Assembly: GCA_003550325.1 (NCBI GenBank)
Contig: QKWP01001175.1
Span: forward strand, 20,035 to 84,034
Source: Gigaspora rosea
Taxonomy: Eukaryota; Glomeromycota; Glomeromycetes; Diversisporales; Gigasporaceae
DNA length: 64,000 nt
Direction: 5' to 3'
A program made the position numbers and the translations under genes. Positions 44,498-54,703 of this stretch are shown one piece after another; positions within the stretch are counted from its first letter, which is position 1; the number at the start of each line of letters is the position of its first letter. The notes below the pieces were generated by a model. It worked only from the letters and a program-made list of their open reading frames with translations. It made no database searches and was not told the origin of the DNA.

Positions 44498-46217
44498 TAG
44501 TGTTCTGAAGTTCAGTTTAGTTCAATAGAGGTTCAGGTTCAGGTTCAATGAATCTGAACCTGAACCTGCTCTAAAAGCTCAATACTGAACTGAACCTGAA
44601 CTTAAAATTATTGAACATGAACCTGAACCTGAACACCTGAACTTAAAAAAAGTTCAGTTCAGGTTCAGTTCAAAGTTCATGAACATGTTCAGGTTCATAA
44701 TATATGCACATGTTTACCTAAATTACAAAGTTAGAATTAATTAGTAAAAGTTAGAGAATCATAGAAATTTGTATAATTTTATTAATAAAATTATACAAAT
44801 TTCTATTATTCTCTAAATTTTACTAATTGATCTTAATTTCTTGTACTAAGTAAACTTGTTAAGCACCAAAAAATACATCAAGTCAGGTTATTTTACTTTT
44901 CTTAAAATTTGAAGAAAAGATGCTTAATTTTGGAAAATTTCATCAAAAATTTAAAATTAAGCATCTTTGACGCAAATTTTAAGGAAAATAAAATAAAATA
45001 TACTGAAATGATGTATTTTTTGGTGCTAAACAAGTTTACTTAGATCAAGAAGTTATGATCAATTAGTAAAATTAGAGAATCATAGAAATTTGTATAATTT
45101 TATTAATAAAATTATACAAAATTCTATGATTCTCTAAATTTTACTAATTGATCATAACTTCTTGCACTAAGTAAACTTGTTAAGCACCAAAAAATACATC
45201 AAATCGGCATATTTTATTTTACTTTTCTTAAAATTTGAAGAAAAGATGCTTAATTTTGGAAATTTTCATCAAAAATTCAAAATTAAGCATCTTTTACGCA
45301 AATTTTAAGGAAAATAAAATAAAATATACCGATATGATGTATTTTTTGGTGCTAAACAAGTTTACTTAGATCAAGAAGTTATGATCAATTAGTAAAATTT
45401 AGAGAATCTTAGAAATTTGTATAATTTTATTAATAAAATTATACAAAATGCTATGATTCTCTAAATTTTACTAATTGATCATAACTTCTTGATCTAAGTA
45501 AACTTGTATAGAACCAAAAAATACATAATATAGAATATTTTATTTTATTTTCCTTAAAATTTGCGTCAAATATGCTTAATTTTGAATTTTTGATAAAAAT
45601 TTCCAAAATTAAGCATTTTTTCTTCAAATTTTAAAAAAAGTAAAATAAAATATCCTGATTTGATGTATTTTTTGGTGCTTAACAAGTTTACATAGTGCAA
45701 GAAGTTATAATCAATTAGTAAAATTTAGAGAATCATAGAAATTTGTATAATTTTATTAATAAAATTATACAAAATGCTATGATTCTCTAAATTTTACTAA
45801 CTGATTTATACCTCTCACTCTAAGTAAACTTGTTCAGTATCAAAAAATACACATATTTTTATTTAGACTCAAACTAATTTGCAAAATTTGGACTAGCCTG
45901 ACCAAACTTATAATTGAGTTTGAGTTTAGTATAAAGTTTTAATAATAAAATTTAGAGTTTGAGTCTGGTCTGGACCAGACCAAACCCGGACCAAAACCTA
46001 GAATCACTAGTTCATATGAACACCAGACTGAACCTGAACATGTTTATGAACTTATAAACTGAACCTGGACTGATCCTGAACCAGCTCTAAAAGTTCAATA
46101 CTGAACCTGAACCTGAACATGTTTTAAAAAATGTTCAGGTTCAGGTTCAATACTGAACCTAAACCTGAACCTGAACTTGACCTAAGTTCAGTTCAGTTCA
46201 GGTTCATAGGAACACTA
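44498..46217. mobile_element. 1.7-kb hAT-like element with GGTTCA subterminal arrays
   Basis: The ends TAGTGTTCTGAAGTTCAG and (minus strand) TAGTGTTCCTATGAACCTGA are flanked by TCCCTAGT (44490-44497) and CCCCTAGT (46218-46225). The ends are close to those of the hAT element at 40847-41552. The outer 200 bp on each side are packed with GGTTCA and TGAACC hexamers on both strands, reminiscent of hAT transposase binding clusters but unusually dense. The interior (44700-45860) is an array of palindromes. No transposase. Confidence 0.85.
44700..45860. repeat. Tandem array of alternating palindromes, period about 325 bp
   Basis: Hairpin type 1 (ATTTGTATAATTTTATTAAT and mirror) is centred at about 44784, 45105, 45431 and 45757, giving periods of 321, 327 and 326 bp. 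Between them are three copies of hairpin type 2 (AAGATGCTTAATTTTGGAAA and mirror). Linkers contain TAAGTAAACTTGTTAAGCAC and AAAAAATACATCA. All four units lie inside the hAT-like element. Confidence 0.9.
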
Positions 46218-46898
46218 CCCCTAGTTGGTTGTAGGCATGGCAACTAATATAGAACCTTCGGGCGGACTACTTCAATTAGACAACCAAAAGTTGTACAGGT
46301 TGTACATGTGGCTAGTTGTACTTCCATTCAATGTAACAATTGTGTGGCTGCCCAAAGAGGCGCCCTTGATCTACAGGCTTGATTAAATAAACTCTCACCC
46401 AGAGCGGGAACTTTGACATAAAAAAAAATAATAATAATAAAAATAAATAAATAAAAAAATAAAAATTTTATATTAAATTGCGAAACTGTGTGAAATATTG
46501 CAAAAATTTGTAAAAAAGCATGATTATATGAATATATATATTATTTATTTATTTTTTAAAAAATTTTGAAAATTTGCAAAAATTTGCAAAATATTGTGAA
46601 ACAATGTGAAAACATTCCAAAATATGCGAAAATATTACTCCTGCAATCCTGCAACCCCCAAAAGTGCATTTTTTTTATTTGATCTATTTTGTAATATTTC
46701 ACATTGTATCATAAGATTTTTGAAATATTATGGCAATAACTTACGTAAGATTATGTATATATGATTCACTGATGTACTATAGCGTAAACTTACGTAATTA
46801 TTACCCCTACGTAATACTCTGAAGTAATCATAAGTTTTTCACAAGTTTACGCTTGCGTAAAAACTTGTGAAGATTTATGCATATTTTTTTTTGCTGAT

Positions 46899-48590
46899 GT
46901 ATAGGTGATCTGTGAGTTGGCCCAGATTAAAGTTAATATGTTTAGTATAATGTTATTATATAATACTGTACTTGTACTTTTATCCTTATTCTTAAGGCTG
47001 TCAACTTTGAAGCCTATATTTGGTTTAGACTAGGGTTTAGATAAAGATTTTTGCTACTTATTTGTATTTTTTTTTTATTAATCAAAAAACTTAACATATT
47101 TGATAAACCTAAATTACAAACTATTTTGAGCAAAAAAATAGCTAAAAAAAGTTAATCAAATGTTTTACAAATTTAAAAACTTTTTGTACATATATAATAG
47201 TTCAAGTTCAAGAACAAGTGCAAGAATAAGTAAAGTACAAGAAAAAGAACAAGAACAATTGTTTTATAATAGATAAAAAAAAATATGAGATCAATAAAAA
47301 AACAACAAATATATTAACAAATATTAAAAAAAATTATATTTCACTAAAGATTTAAAGTATTATCTTTGAAATTCGAGTAAAAGTATTATCTCTAGATATT
47401 ATTTTTTTTAAAAATATAAAGTCATTATAATAAAATTGCTGTAATAGTACTCTTGTTCTATGATATCGAAAAAACCCAATCGAAAATAAAGAATAAATTA
47501 ATAAAATTGAATTGGTCCATTTTAAATACTCATTAATTAACCCTGATTCTATTGTCGATTATCTTATTAATTGAACAATCAAACCTCATAACTTGTATTG
47601 TTGTTTTATTTTAGATTATTAAGTAACTTAATGATCTGAGTTATTTTTTTTAAAACTATAATCATGAACACAAATCAAAATCTGATTGCTATCATTATTC
47701 AAAAATTACATGATTTTATTAAGTGACTTAACAATCAATTCTAATTTTGCACAGCATAACCCTACAAACCTTAAAACTCAAGAAAATGAAATTATTATAC
47801 ATAAAGACCAAATTGAAAATAATTACATATAAGGGCCCAAATTTTGAAAAATATTACAATTAAGGGTTTAAATTATCATAATAATTGGATTTTAGCAATA
47901 AGTTTTTAATATTTGTAATTATATAAATGTAATTTTCTTTTGATAGTTATAAAATTACCAGTTTACTTTTTACTTAGTAATGCATTTATTTGCTTAGTAT
48001 TTTGTATATAAAAATTGTAACAATTTTTACAAATAAGTAATTTTTCTTTGCGATTGTAAATGAGTTTTTGCAGTTTTAAATATTGTTAATAGGTATTAAT
48101 CTTCACAAAATATGATTTATGTTTTATGACTATTCTTAATATATAATAGTAGAACTAAATAAATGTTATAATATTAATAAATATTATACTTAATCGAATT
48201 AAACTTATCTTGTTTAAAAGAAAGGTTTATTTAGCAAAAAAGGATATTAAAATATTAAAATATAAAATATATAAGTATATATATAATGATAATGTTCAAA
48301 GAACTAATATTATCATAATGCAAAGTTACTTTGGCCCTTAATTATAGTAAAGGTATTGGAATAGAAGGAGTAAGAGATAGTGATATAGGAGATTTTGAGT
48401 AAGAAATTGTAGTTCAGAAATATCAATCTTAAGTGTTATTAGCTTTTTGATTAAGGATAGATAGTTATAAAGAGCGTATATTTATTTACTTAGCAAGATA
48501 TTAAATGAAGATCCATACTATCTAATGATCTAAGCATGCTCAACCAATCAAAATTTATCACAAATTACATATCAATTTTTTGTATATTTG
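46899..48590. other. Long AT-rich stretch without a gene
   Basis: After the composite element come AT-rich sequence, a purine run GTTCAAGTTCAAGAACAAGT at 47202-47221 and scattered short A/T repeats. I see no open frame of note, no terminal inverted repeats and no RNA gene. Confidence 0.55.
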
Positions 48591-49242
48591 ATGTTAAAAC
48601 TTTGAACAAAAATTTTTTGATAACAACTTAATAAAATTCAATAAAAATTTTTTATTCTAATTCTATATATTAGTAAAATTGAAATAAAATAAAATTTATT
48701 GAATATGGTTAGATAGTTATTGAAAAATCTTCTTTTAATTTTAAAAAGAATCTGTTATGTATCAGTAAATTAAATTTTTTAAAACTTTGAGTGAAGTTTT
48801 TTTTAATAACAACCTAATCAAATTCAATAGAATTTTTTTTTATTTTAATTTTAGATATTAGTAGAATTAAAATAAAAGAATTTTTATTAAATTTGATCAG
48901 GTGGTTATCAAGAAAACTTTGCTCAAAGTTTAGAAAGAATCTGTTTTGTATATCAGTAATTAAGTATTTCTGAATTTTTTAAAACTTTGAGCAAAGTTTT
49001 TTTAATAACTACCTGATCAAATTCGATAAAAATTTTTTTATTTTAATTCTACATATCAGTAAAATAAAAATAAAAATTTTTTATTGAATTTGGTTAGGTT
49101 TTTATTAAGAAAAGTTTACTTAAAATTTAAAAAGAATTGTTTGTATATTAGTAAATTAAGTGTTTCTGAATTTTTTAAAACTTTGAGTAAAGTTTTTTTC
49201 AATAACTACCTAATCAAATTTGATAAAAATTTTAATTCTATA

Positions 49243-50041
49243 TATAGTCATACCTTCATAATCATCTCTCATATAGTTACAAGATTTTTTGCAGGCATTT
49301 TTTTTAATATTAAAAATATCTTTATATAATCACAATAATAGTGTAATCACTATTATATTTTTTTAGAGATTTTTTAAATTGATTCATTAAAAAAATACCT
49401 CTTTATAACCACAATTTTTTATTAGTTATAAATATATAATTGTAATTGGCTAGTCAAAAATATATACCATATCTCTTTTAGTCAAAAAACTTAAAACTAT
49501 CTAAGATCATCAATAGTTGCTACATAATAAAGTCCAAATTTTACTATATAAATCGATTAGTATTACTTAAGTAAACTTATTTAGTGGATCAAAATACACA
49601 TATAGTAAAATTTTTAACAAAATTAAAGAATATTTTATTATTTGACTTTTAACTTTTTATGTTTAATAAAAAATAAATTTTGTTAAAAAATATATTCAGC
49701 AAATATAAAAAGTTAAAAGTTGAATAATAAAATGTTCTTCAATTTTGCTAAAAATTTTATTATATGTGTATTTTGGTCTTCTAAATAAGTTTACTTAAGT
49801 GATGTTAATCGATTTATATAGTAAAATTTGGACTTTACTATGTAGCAACTACTAGCAATCAGTAAAAAACCTCTTTTGTCTGAAAATAGCTTATTTTCAA
49901 ACACATATTACCTCTTTAAAATCAGATTAAATATATTTTTATATTGTGTAATTGTAAATAGATAATTCTTTTTAAGCACACCTTTATATAATTACCAAAA
50001 CATGCTAGCTAAATAGGGTAATTATACAAAGATATGACTAT
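49243..50041. mobile_element. 799-bp TIR element containing a palindromic MITE
   Basis: The ends TATAGTCATACCTTCATAAT and (minus strand) TATAGTCATATCTTTGTATA are inverted. Inner words CTTTATAATCACA / AATTACC recur on both arms. A diverged AATAAGCTACC-family MITE lies inside (49465-49912). Non-coding; class not determined. Confidence 0.65.
49465..49912. mobile_element. Diverged AATAAGCTACC MITE (copy 4)
   Basis: Palindromic around a centre near 49690 with TTAAAAGTTGAATAATAAAA and mirror. It keeps GTTGCTACATAATAAAGTCC, AAGTAAACTTATTTAGTGGA and TAGCTTATTTTCAAACACAT of the family. Terminal words are partly lost. It is the oldest-looking of the four copies. Confidence 0.75.
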
Positions 50042-50092
50042 ATTAGTAAAATTAAAATAAAAGAATTTTTATTGTATTTAATCAGATGGTTA

Positions 50093-50441
50093 GGCCATAT
50101 AAATTTAATTTTTGGTTCTTATAACCCGGCCGAGTTATAACTTGAAAATTTTTTGAAAAAAATTTTTTTATATGTTTTAATAGCTGGGTGGAATTTCAAA
50201 AAATTTTTTTTAAAAATTTTATAAAATTTAAAATTTTTTATATATAAAATTTTTAAAATAAAGTTCAGACAGGTGAGTTATTATTTTATTTAATACTATA
50301 ATGCCGGGTTATTATTTTTTAAAATTAAAATTAAAATTTTATAATTTAAAAAATTTTAAAAATTTTTAAATAAAAGTCCGGCCGGCCGGGTCATTTTTTT
50401 TGTCTCATGTTATGAGAACCAAAAATTAACTTTATATAGCC
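50093..50441. mobile_element. 349-bp Harbinger-like MITE, TTA target
   Basis: The terminal repeats GGCCATATAAATTTAATTTT and (minus strand) GGCTATATAAAGTTAATTTT, then TTGGTTCT(T/C)ATAAC, are flanked by TTA at 50090-50092 and 50442-50444. A three-base TTA target and GGCC/GGCT ends fit PIF/Harbinger. The interior has inverted ACCCGGCCGAG / GGCCGGGT words and AT filler. A similar end (TATGAGAACCAATAG to GTGTGGCC) is at 54470-54500, perhaps a relict. Confidence 0.85.
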
Positions 50442-50685
50442 TTATCGAGCTCAAAATTTAAAAAAAATTTATTCTATATATTAGTAAGTATTTTTGAATT
50501 TTTTTAAAACTTTAAGTAAAGTTTTTTGATAATCACCTGATCAAATTCAATAAAAATTTTTTTATTTTAATTCTACATATTAGTAGAATAAACATAAAAA
50601 AAATTTATTGAATTTGATTAGGTGGTTATTGAGAAAACTTTGCTTAAAGATTTAAAAAATTCAAAAGCATTTCATTTACTAATAA

Positions 50686-51617
50686 GGGGAGCACCATTTA
50701 TCACCTGATTTTTTGCTATTAAGAGGCTACTCCCTACCCCCCACCTTATCGTCAAATGCCGCGATTTGATTGGCTAAAATATTAAAATTTTTAAAAATTT
50801 TTAAATTTTAACATTAATTAACTTTTGAACCAGTAACCCGTTTTGGATTATTTTACTACCAAAATATTTGTCTCAATAAGTCGATTTCAACAAGCCTAAA
50901 ATCATCAAAATCTAATCACAGGAACCCAAGATCGTTATAGATTTGTCTGCTTTAATTATATTATTTTTGTTATATATTAAAAATTATTATTAAAGATCTT
51001 ATAAACTTTAATATTAAATAACTCTTGAACTAGTGATCTGTTTTGGATGATTTTGCTAAAAATGCTCATCTCAAAGAGATGATTTTAATGAACCTAAAAT
51101 CGTTAAATTCTGATCACAGGATCCAGAGATCGTTATAGATTTGTATTATATTTAATAGATAACACAAATCTATAACGATCTCTGGATTCTGTAATCAGAA
51201 TTTAACGATTTTGGGTTCATTAGAATCATCTCATTGAGACGAGCATTTTGGTAGTAAAATTATCCAAAACAGATCACTAGTTCAAGAGTTATTTAATATT
51301 AAAGTTTATAAGATCTTTAATAATAATTTTTAATATATATCGAAAATAATATAATTTAAGCAAACAAATCTATAACGATCTTGGGTTTCTGTGATTGGAT
51401 TTTGATGATTTTAGGCTCGTTGAAATCATCTTATTGAGACGAACATTTTGGTAGTAAAATCATTCAAACCGGATCACTGGTTCAAAAGTTATTTAATGCT
51501 AAAGTTTAAAATTTTTTAAAAATTTTAATAATTTTAGCCAATCAAAAGTTACCTGCTATTAGGACCTGATAATTTTCTGACCTCCTACCCTAAAAATTAA
51601 ATGATAAATGGCGCTAC
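50686..51617. mobile_element. 932-bp palindromic MITE with four TCGTCTCA modules
   Basis: The terminal repeats GGGGAGCACCATTTATCACC and (minus strand) GGGTAGCGCCATTTATCATT are flanked by TAA, again a Harbinger-type three-base target. Inside, a palindrome centred near 51155 holds four modules (two per arm): AACTTTTGAACCAGTAACCC / CTCTTGAACTAGTGATCTG, ACCAAAATATTTGTCTCAAT, TCATCTCATTGAGACGAGC, and ATCACAGGA. Non-coding. Confidence 0.85.
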
Positions 51618-51720
51618 CCTAAACAGATTCTAAACATTGAGTGAAGTTTTTTCAATACATATCTAACCAAATTCAATGAAAATTAGTCGAATCGAATTTA
51701 ACTTAGACTAAAAATAAAGA

Positions 51721-52100
51721 TATTGAATACAAATCTTAAGTTTAAAAGATTGTTATATATATTAGTAATAAAGCCTAAATAGTTAAAGATAATTTTAATC
51801 TGTATCTTGTACATTATTACAACTTATTAGTAAATTTTTATAAATATAAAATTGTTAAATAGAATATATAAGTAGTTAGCCAAAGTTGTAATAATGTCTT
51901 TTATAGAATAATAAAATTTTTATTAATAAAATTTACTCAAATTTTTATTTTTAACTTGCTAATTCATTCATGCATATTTATTTTATATTTATAATATATA
52001 TTTTTTTGAAGATTTAATAGAATCAAATAAAGTTTTACTATAAATGAAATTGTATATTTAAATAGCATCAATTGATACTAAATTTCATTCATTAAATATA
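51721..52100. other. AT-rich spacer
   Basis: No gene or repeat ends recognised. Confidence 0.5.
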
Positions 52101-52343
52101 CAGGGGGCTACCAATGCATTGTGGACACTTTTTAAAAATTTATACCAAGCTAAATAAATACAATATCAAGCTAAAAATTATATAAAATGTTTATTAAATC
52201 TAAGGCTTTTAAATAAAAAAAATTATAAAATTCTATGCAGTAGTTTTTAAAATAATTAAGATAACACAAATTTGTATAATATTACACTGGTACGAAATTA
52301 GTAATTTTAATATAACTTATATAATAAATAGAATTACTAAATA

Positions 52344-52685
52344 TGGGGTGTCCCCAATTAAAACAGCCCATATTTACATATATTTTATTTTGAGATAATT
52401 GAGTTTAATTACTTGGTTTGATTTTCGGACTGATCCGGGATTAATCAAATTTCACGATGTTGATTGGTTAAAGATGGCAGGTGACTATCAGATAATCTCG
52501 TGACGTATTGGCTCTACGCAGCCTCATGTAATTTTTCTTTTTACATTATCTTGATTTTTTATTAAGACAATCGACTTTCATTTATAATTAAAAAAAGTCA
52601 ATCATGTCAAAATTTATATGAATCTAACGAAAACTCATTTTTCAAAAAAATGTAAATATGGGCTGTTTTAATTGGGGACACCCCA
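52344..52685. mobile_element. 342-bp MITE, TGGGGTGTCCCC ends
   Basis: Near-identical terminal repeats begin TGGGGTGTCCCCAATTAAAA and extend about 37 bp (through CAGCCCATATTTACAT). They are flanked by TA at 52342-52343 and 52686-52687, so a Tc1/mariner-type target. The match between its ends is the closest of any element here, so it is probably among the youngest. Its interior is less AT-rich than the host element. Confidence 0.9.
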
Positions 52686-52859
52686 TATAGTAATATATAA
52701 ACTTAATTTTTTTATTAAATAAATTAATTTTTTTAAATAATATTATTTAATATAACAAATTATATATTTTTTTAACATTTTTAAAATTTTTAAAAAATAT
52801 TTATAAAATTTCCATATATAGTAATAAAAATTATTATATTTGGTAATTTGTTAATTTTA

Positions 52860-52860
52860 N
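52860..52860. other. Single N with duplicated flanks
   Basis: The 60 or so bases before the N (TTAACATTTTTAAAATTTTT to GTAATAAAAATTATTA, 52773-52836) recur directly after it (52861-52925). This looks like an unmerged overlap in the assembly rather than a biological tandem duplication. Confidence 0.7.
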
Positions 52861-53325
52861 TTAACATTTTTAAAATTTTTAAAAAATATTTATAAAATTT
52901 CCATATATAGTAATAAAAATTATTAATTTTAGAAATTAATTAATTTAAATTAATATTTTAACTTTTACTTTAAAAAATCATAAAAAATTTAAAATTTTTT
53001 AAAAAATTATAAAAATTTCAAATTATATATAATTTGTTATATTAAATAAATTTATAAAATTAAAAATATAGTTTATTTAATAAAAAATTAATTTTTACTA
53101 TAAAAATATAATTTTAATAATTTTTTAGCTTCGTACTAGTGTAAAATTACACAATTTTGTAATATCTTAATTATTTTAAAACTACTGCATAAAATTTTAT
53201 AATTTTTTTTTATTTAAAAACCTTAGATTTAATAAACATTTTATATAATTTTTAGCTTGATATTATATTTATTTAGCTTGGTATAAATTTTTAAAAAGTG
53301 TCCACAATGCATTGGTAGCCCCCTG

Positions 53326-53942
53326 CATATAACAATAATAAATATTTATTATTTAATTAATTGCATATTACATACTACATATAATACGTACTGTCAAATT
53401 TTTTTAATTGATAATTAATATATTCAATTTGTGAATGTTTTTTAAATGTAAAAAATTTTTTTCATCTACAAAGACTCTGCTATATATGCATAATATATTT
53501 TTATGAATAAGTATACAGTTAAATCGTATATATACTAATTGTGTAATAAATCTACTTATTTGATATATATAATAAAAACAAAATTTATTTGTAAAAAAAT
53601 AAATTGTTCTTTAACAAAATTGTGCAAAATTGTGAAATTACCATAAAATCTGAACATGTATACCACTTATACGGTGTACTTCTTGCTAGTTTGAAGTGCT
53701 AGTTGATAATTTATACTTGAGTACATAGGTATAATACATACTATAAGTATTATCCTAGGTAAGTATAATAAAGCATATTGTCTTAATACAGTATATCTTC
53801 TATATAGAGGTGCTCCAGGTACTAAATTAAAAAGTAGAAATACCTGAAGTAAACATGGTCAAATTTTATAGTAGTATTTTCAGATTTTATACTTCTAGTT
53901 CAAAAGATTTCTCAAAGCATATACTAATTAATTTAAAAATTT
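53326..53942. other. Unassigned spacer
   Basis: AT-rich, with no gene and no recognised repeat. Confidence 0.5.
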
Positions 53943-54174
53943 GGGTTTTAGTAAGCAGTGCACCTGCACTGCAGTGCACCCCTTTTATGTTTCTTAAAAT
54001 TTTACTAGGGTAACCCCTGCTGCATTTTTAACAAAAAATGATCCTCTCGCAATTCTGTACTAATCTTAACCCTAACTCTAATCCTAAATCTAACTCTAAT
54101 TATTATTTATATTTGTTGCTATAGGGTGCACAGTAGGTGCACTGTAGTGCAGGGTGCACTGCTTACTAAAATCC
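53943..54174. mobile_element. 232-bp MITE, AGTAAGCAGTGCACC ends
   Basis: The terminal repeats GGGTTTTAGTAAGCAGTGCA and (minus strand) GGATTTTAGTAAGCAGTGCA are followed on both sides by further GTGCAC words. The middle holds a CTTAACCCTAACTCTAATCC tract at 54065-54084. The flanks TTAAAAATTT and TTAAAATTTT may be a decayed target duplication. Non-coding. Confidence 0.88.
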
Positions 54175-54703
54175 TTAAAATTTTATTGCCTTACAACTGG
54201 ATACCTGATAAAAAATTTCATATTAAAAATTTAAACTTTATTCTTTATACTGTTATAAAGGCAAACTTTTTTCTTAGAACATATTGCACTAATCAATAAC
54301 ACCATAGGCGCGTTTTAGTAAAAATTAATATTTATATATGTAATTGATTAATAATCTTTACTATATTAAAAATTTGCTCTGTTCGCATAATTATAAATGG
54401 AGAATTTCTATTGGCTAATATATTAAAAAATTAAAATTTCAAAACCCCACCTCACTGACCCGGCTGGGATATGAGAACCAATAGTATAAGTTTGTGTGGC
54501 CTAAGTATTTAAAAATTCTAAAAACAATTTGCTATATTCAATATCAAGAAAAGAAATTGCAAAAACCTCATATCTAAAAGTATAAAAGAAACAGTTTTAG
54601 TATTATATCATTTTCGTATTAGCAGTTAGCTTAAAAATTTTTTTATTTTTGAAGTCTCTATATACTAAAACAACAAATTTTTTTTTTTTTTTTTTACAAA
54701 AAA
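54175..54703. other. AT-rich leader of the MULE remnant
   Basis: Contains a possible relict MITE end at 54470-54500 (similar to 50441 inward) and a T run at 54680-54695. A similar T run followed by TACAAAAAAAT occurs at 57750-57782. No gene. Confidence 0.45.

Larger units (their letters stand above)
43149..46428 (+). mobile_element. Long tRNA-headed SINE interrupted by a MITE and a hAT-like element
   Basis: The head starts GCGTGTGGTGACTTAGAGAA (43151). The A box TGGTGACTTAG is at 43156-43166 and a perfect B box GGTTCAAATCC at 43205-43215. The body has CAAGGAACCAGGGAAACAG and TACCAACCTGGCCGCC. A Harbinger-like MITE (43691-44219) and a hAT-like element (44498-46217) split the rest. The 3' part AGAGGGTTTAAATAGGCAAT (44472-44491), ACCTTCGGGCGGACTACTTC (46254-46273) and the poly(A) run at 46418-46428 complete it. 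Flanking AATAATAATAAATAAAAAAA on both sides may be the target duplication. Confidence 0.85.
41589..46898. mobile_element. Composite TIR element with nested insertions
   Basis: The terminal repeats CATCAGCAAAAATATATATG and (minus strand) CATCAGCAAAAAAAAATATG sit between TA dinucleotides, and both ends continue into CGTAAAC / GTTTTTACG words. The flanks share TATAGGTGATCTGTGAGTTG-like sequence (41565-41586 and 46899-46920), consistent with an interrupted older repeat. Inside, from left to right, are a TTACGTAAACTT palindrome (41595-41835), a satellite (42060-42960), AT-rich filler, and a SINE (43149-46428) holding a MITE and a hAT-like element. The satellite tail and the second TTACGTAA block (46730-46890) close the element. 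No transposase gene survives. Confidence 0.6.
48590..51720. repeat. Palindromic tandem repeat AAAACTTTGAGCAAAGTTTT, interrupted
   Basis: Units begin with AAAACTTTGA at 48597, 48781, 48981 and 49187 (steps 184, 200, 206). Each unit is a quasi-palindrome: AAAACTTTGAGCAAAGTTTT, ATAACTACCTGATCAAATTC, an AT centre, then the mirror (AATTTGATCAGGTGGTTATC, AAGAAAACTTTGCTCAAAGT). More units occur at about 50490-50660 and 51630-51700. Later insertions at 49243-50041, 50093-50441 and 50686-51617 split the array. No protein. Confidence 0.82.
52101..53325. mobile_element. 1.2-kb element with TIRs of about 230 bp
   Basis: Both ends read CAGGGGGCTACCAATGCATT on their own strand. The inverted match continues through GTGGACACTTTTTAAAAA, ACCAAGCTAAATAAATA and AACTACTGCATA to CACTGGTACGAA (left, near 52296) and TTCGTACTAGTG (right, near 53130). 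Inside is a younger 342-bp MITE (52344-52685). The remaining core is extremely AT-rich with a single N at 52860. CAGGG ends suggest hAT, but I found no clear 8-bp duplication. Confidence 0.85.

Noticed and set aside
48590..49240. CRISPR-like array
   Set aside because: Repeat units are about 200 bp, imperfect and palindromic, with no constant-length spacers, in a eukaryote-like context without cas genes.
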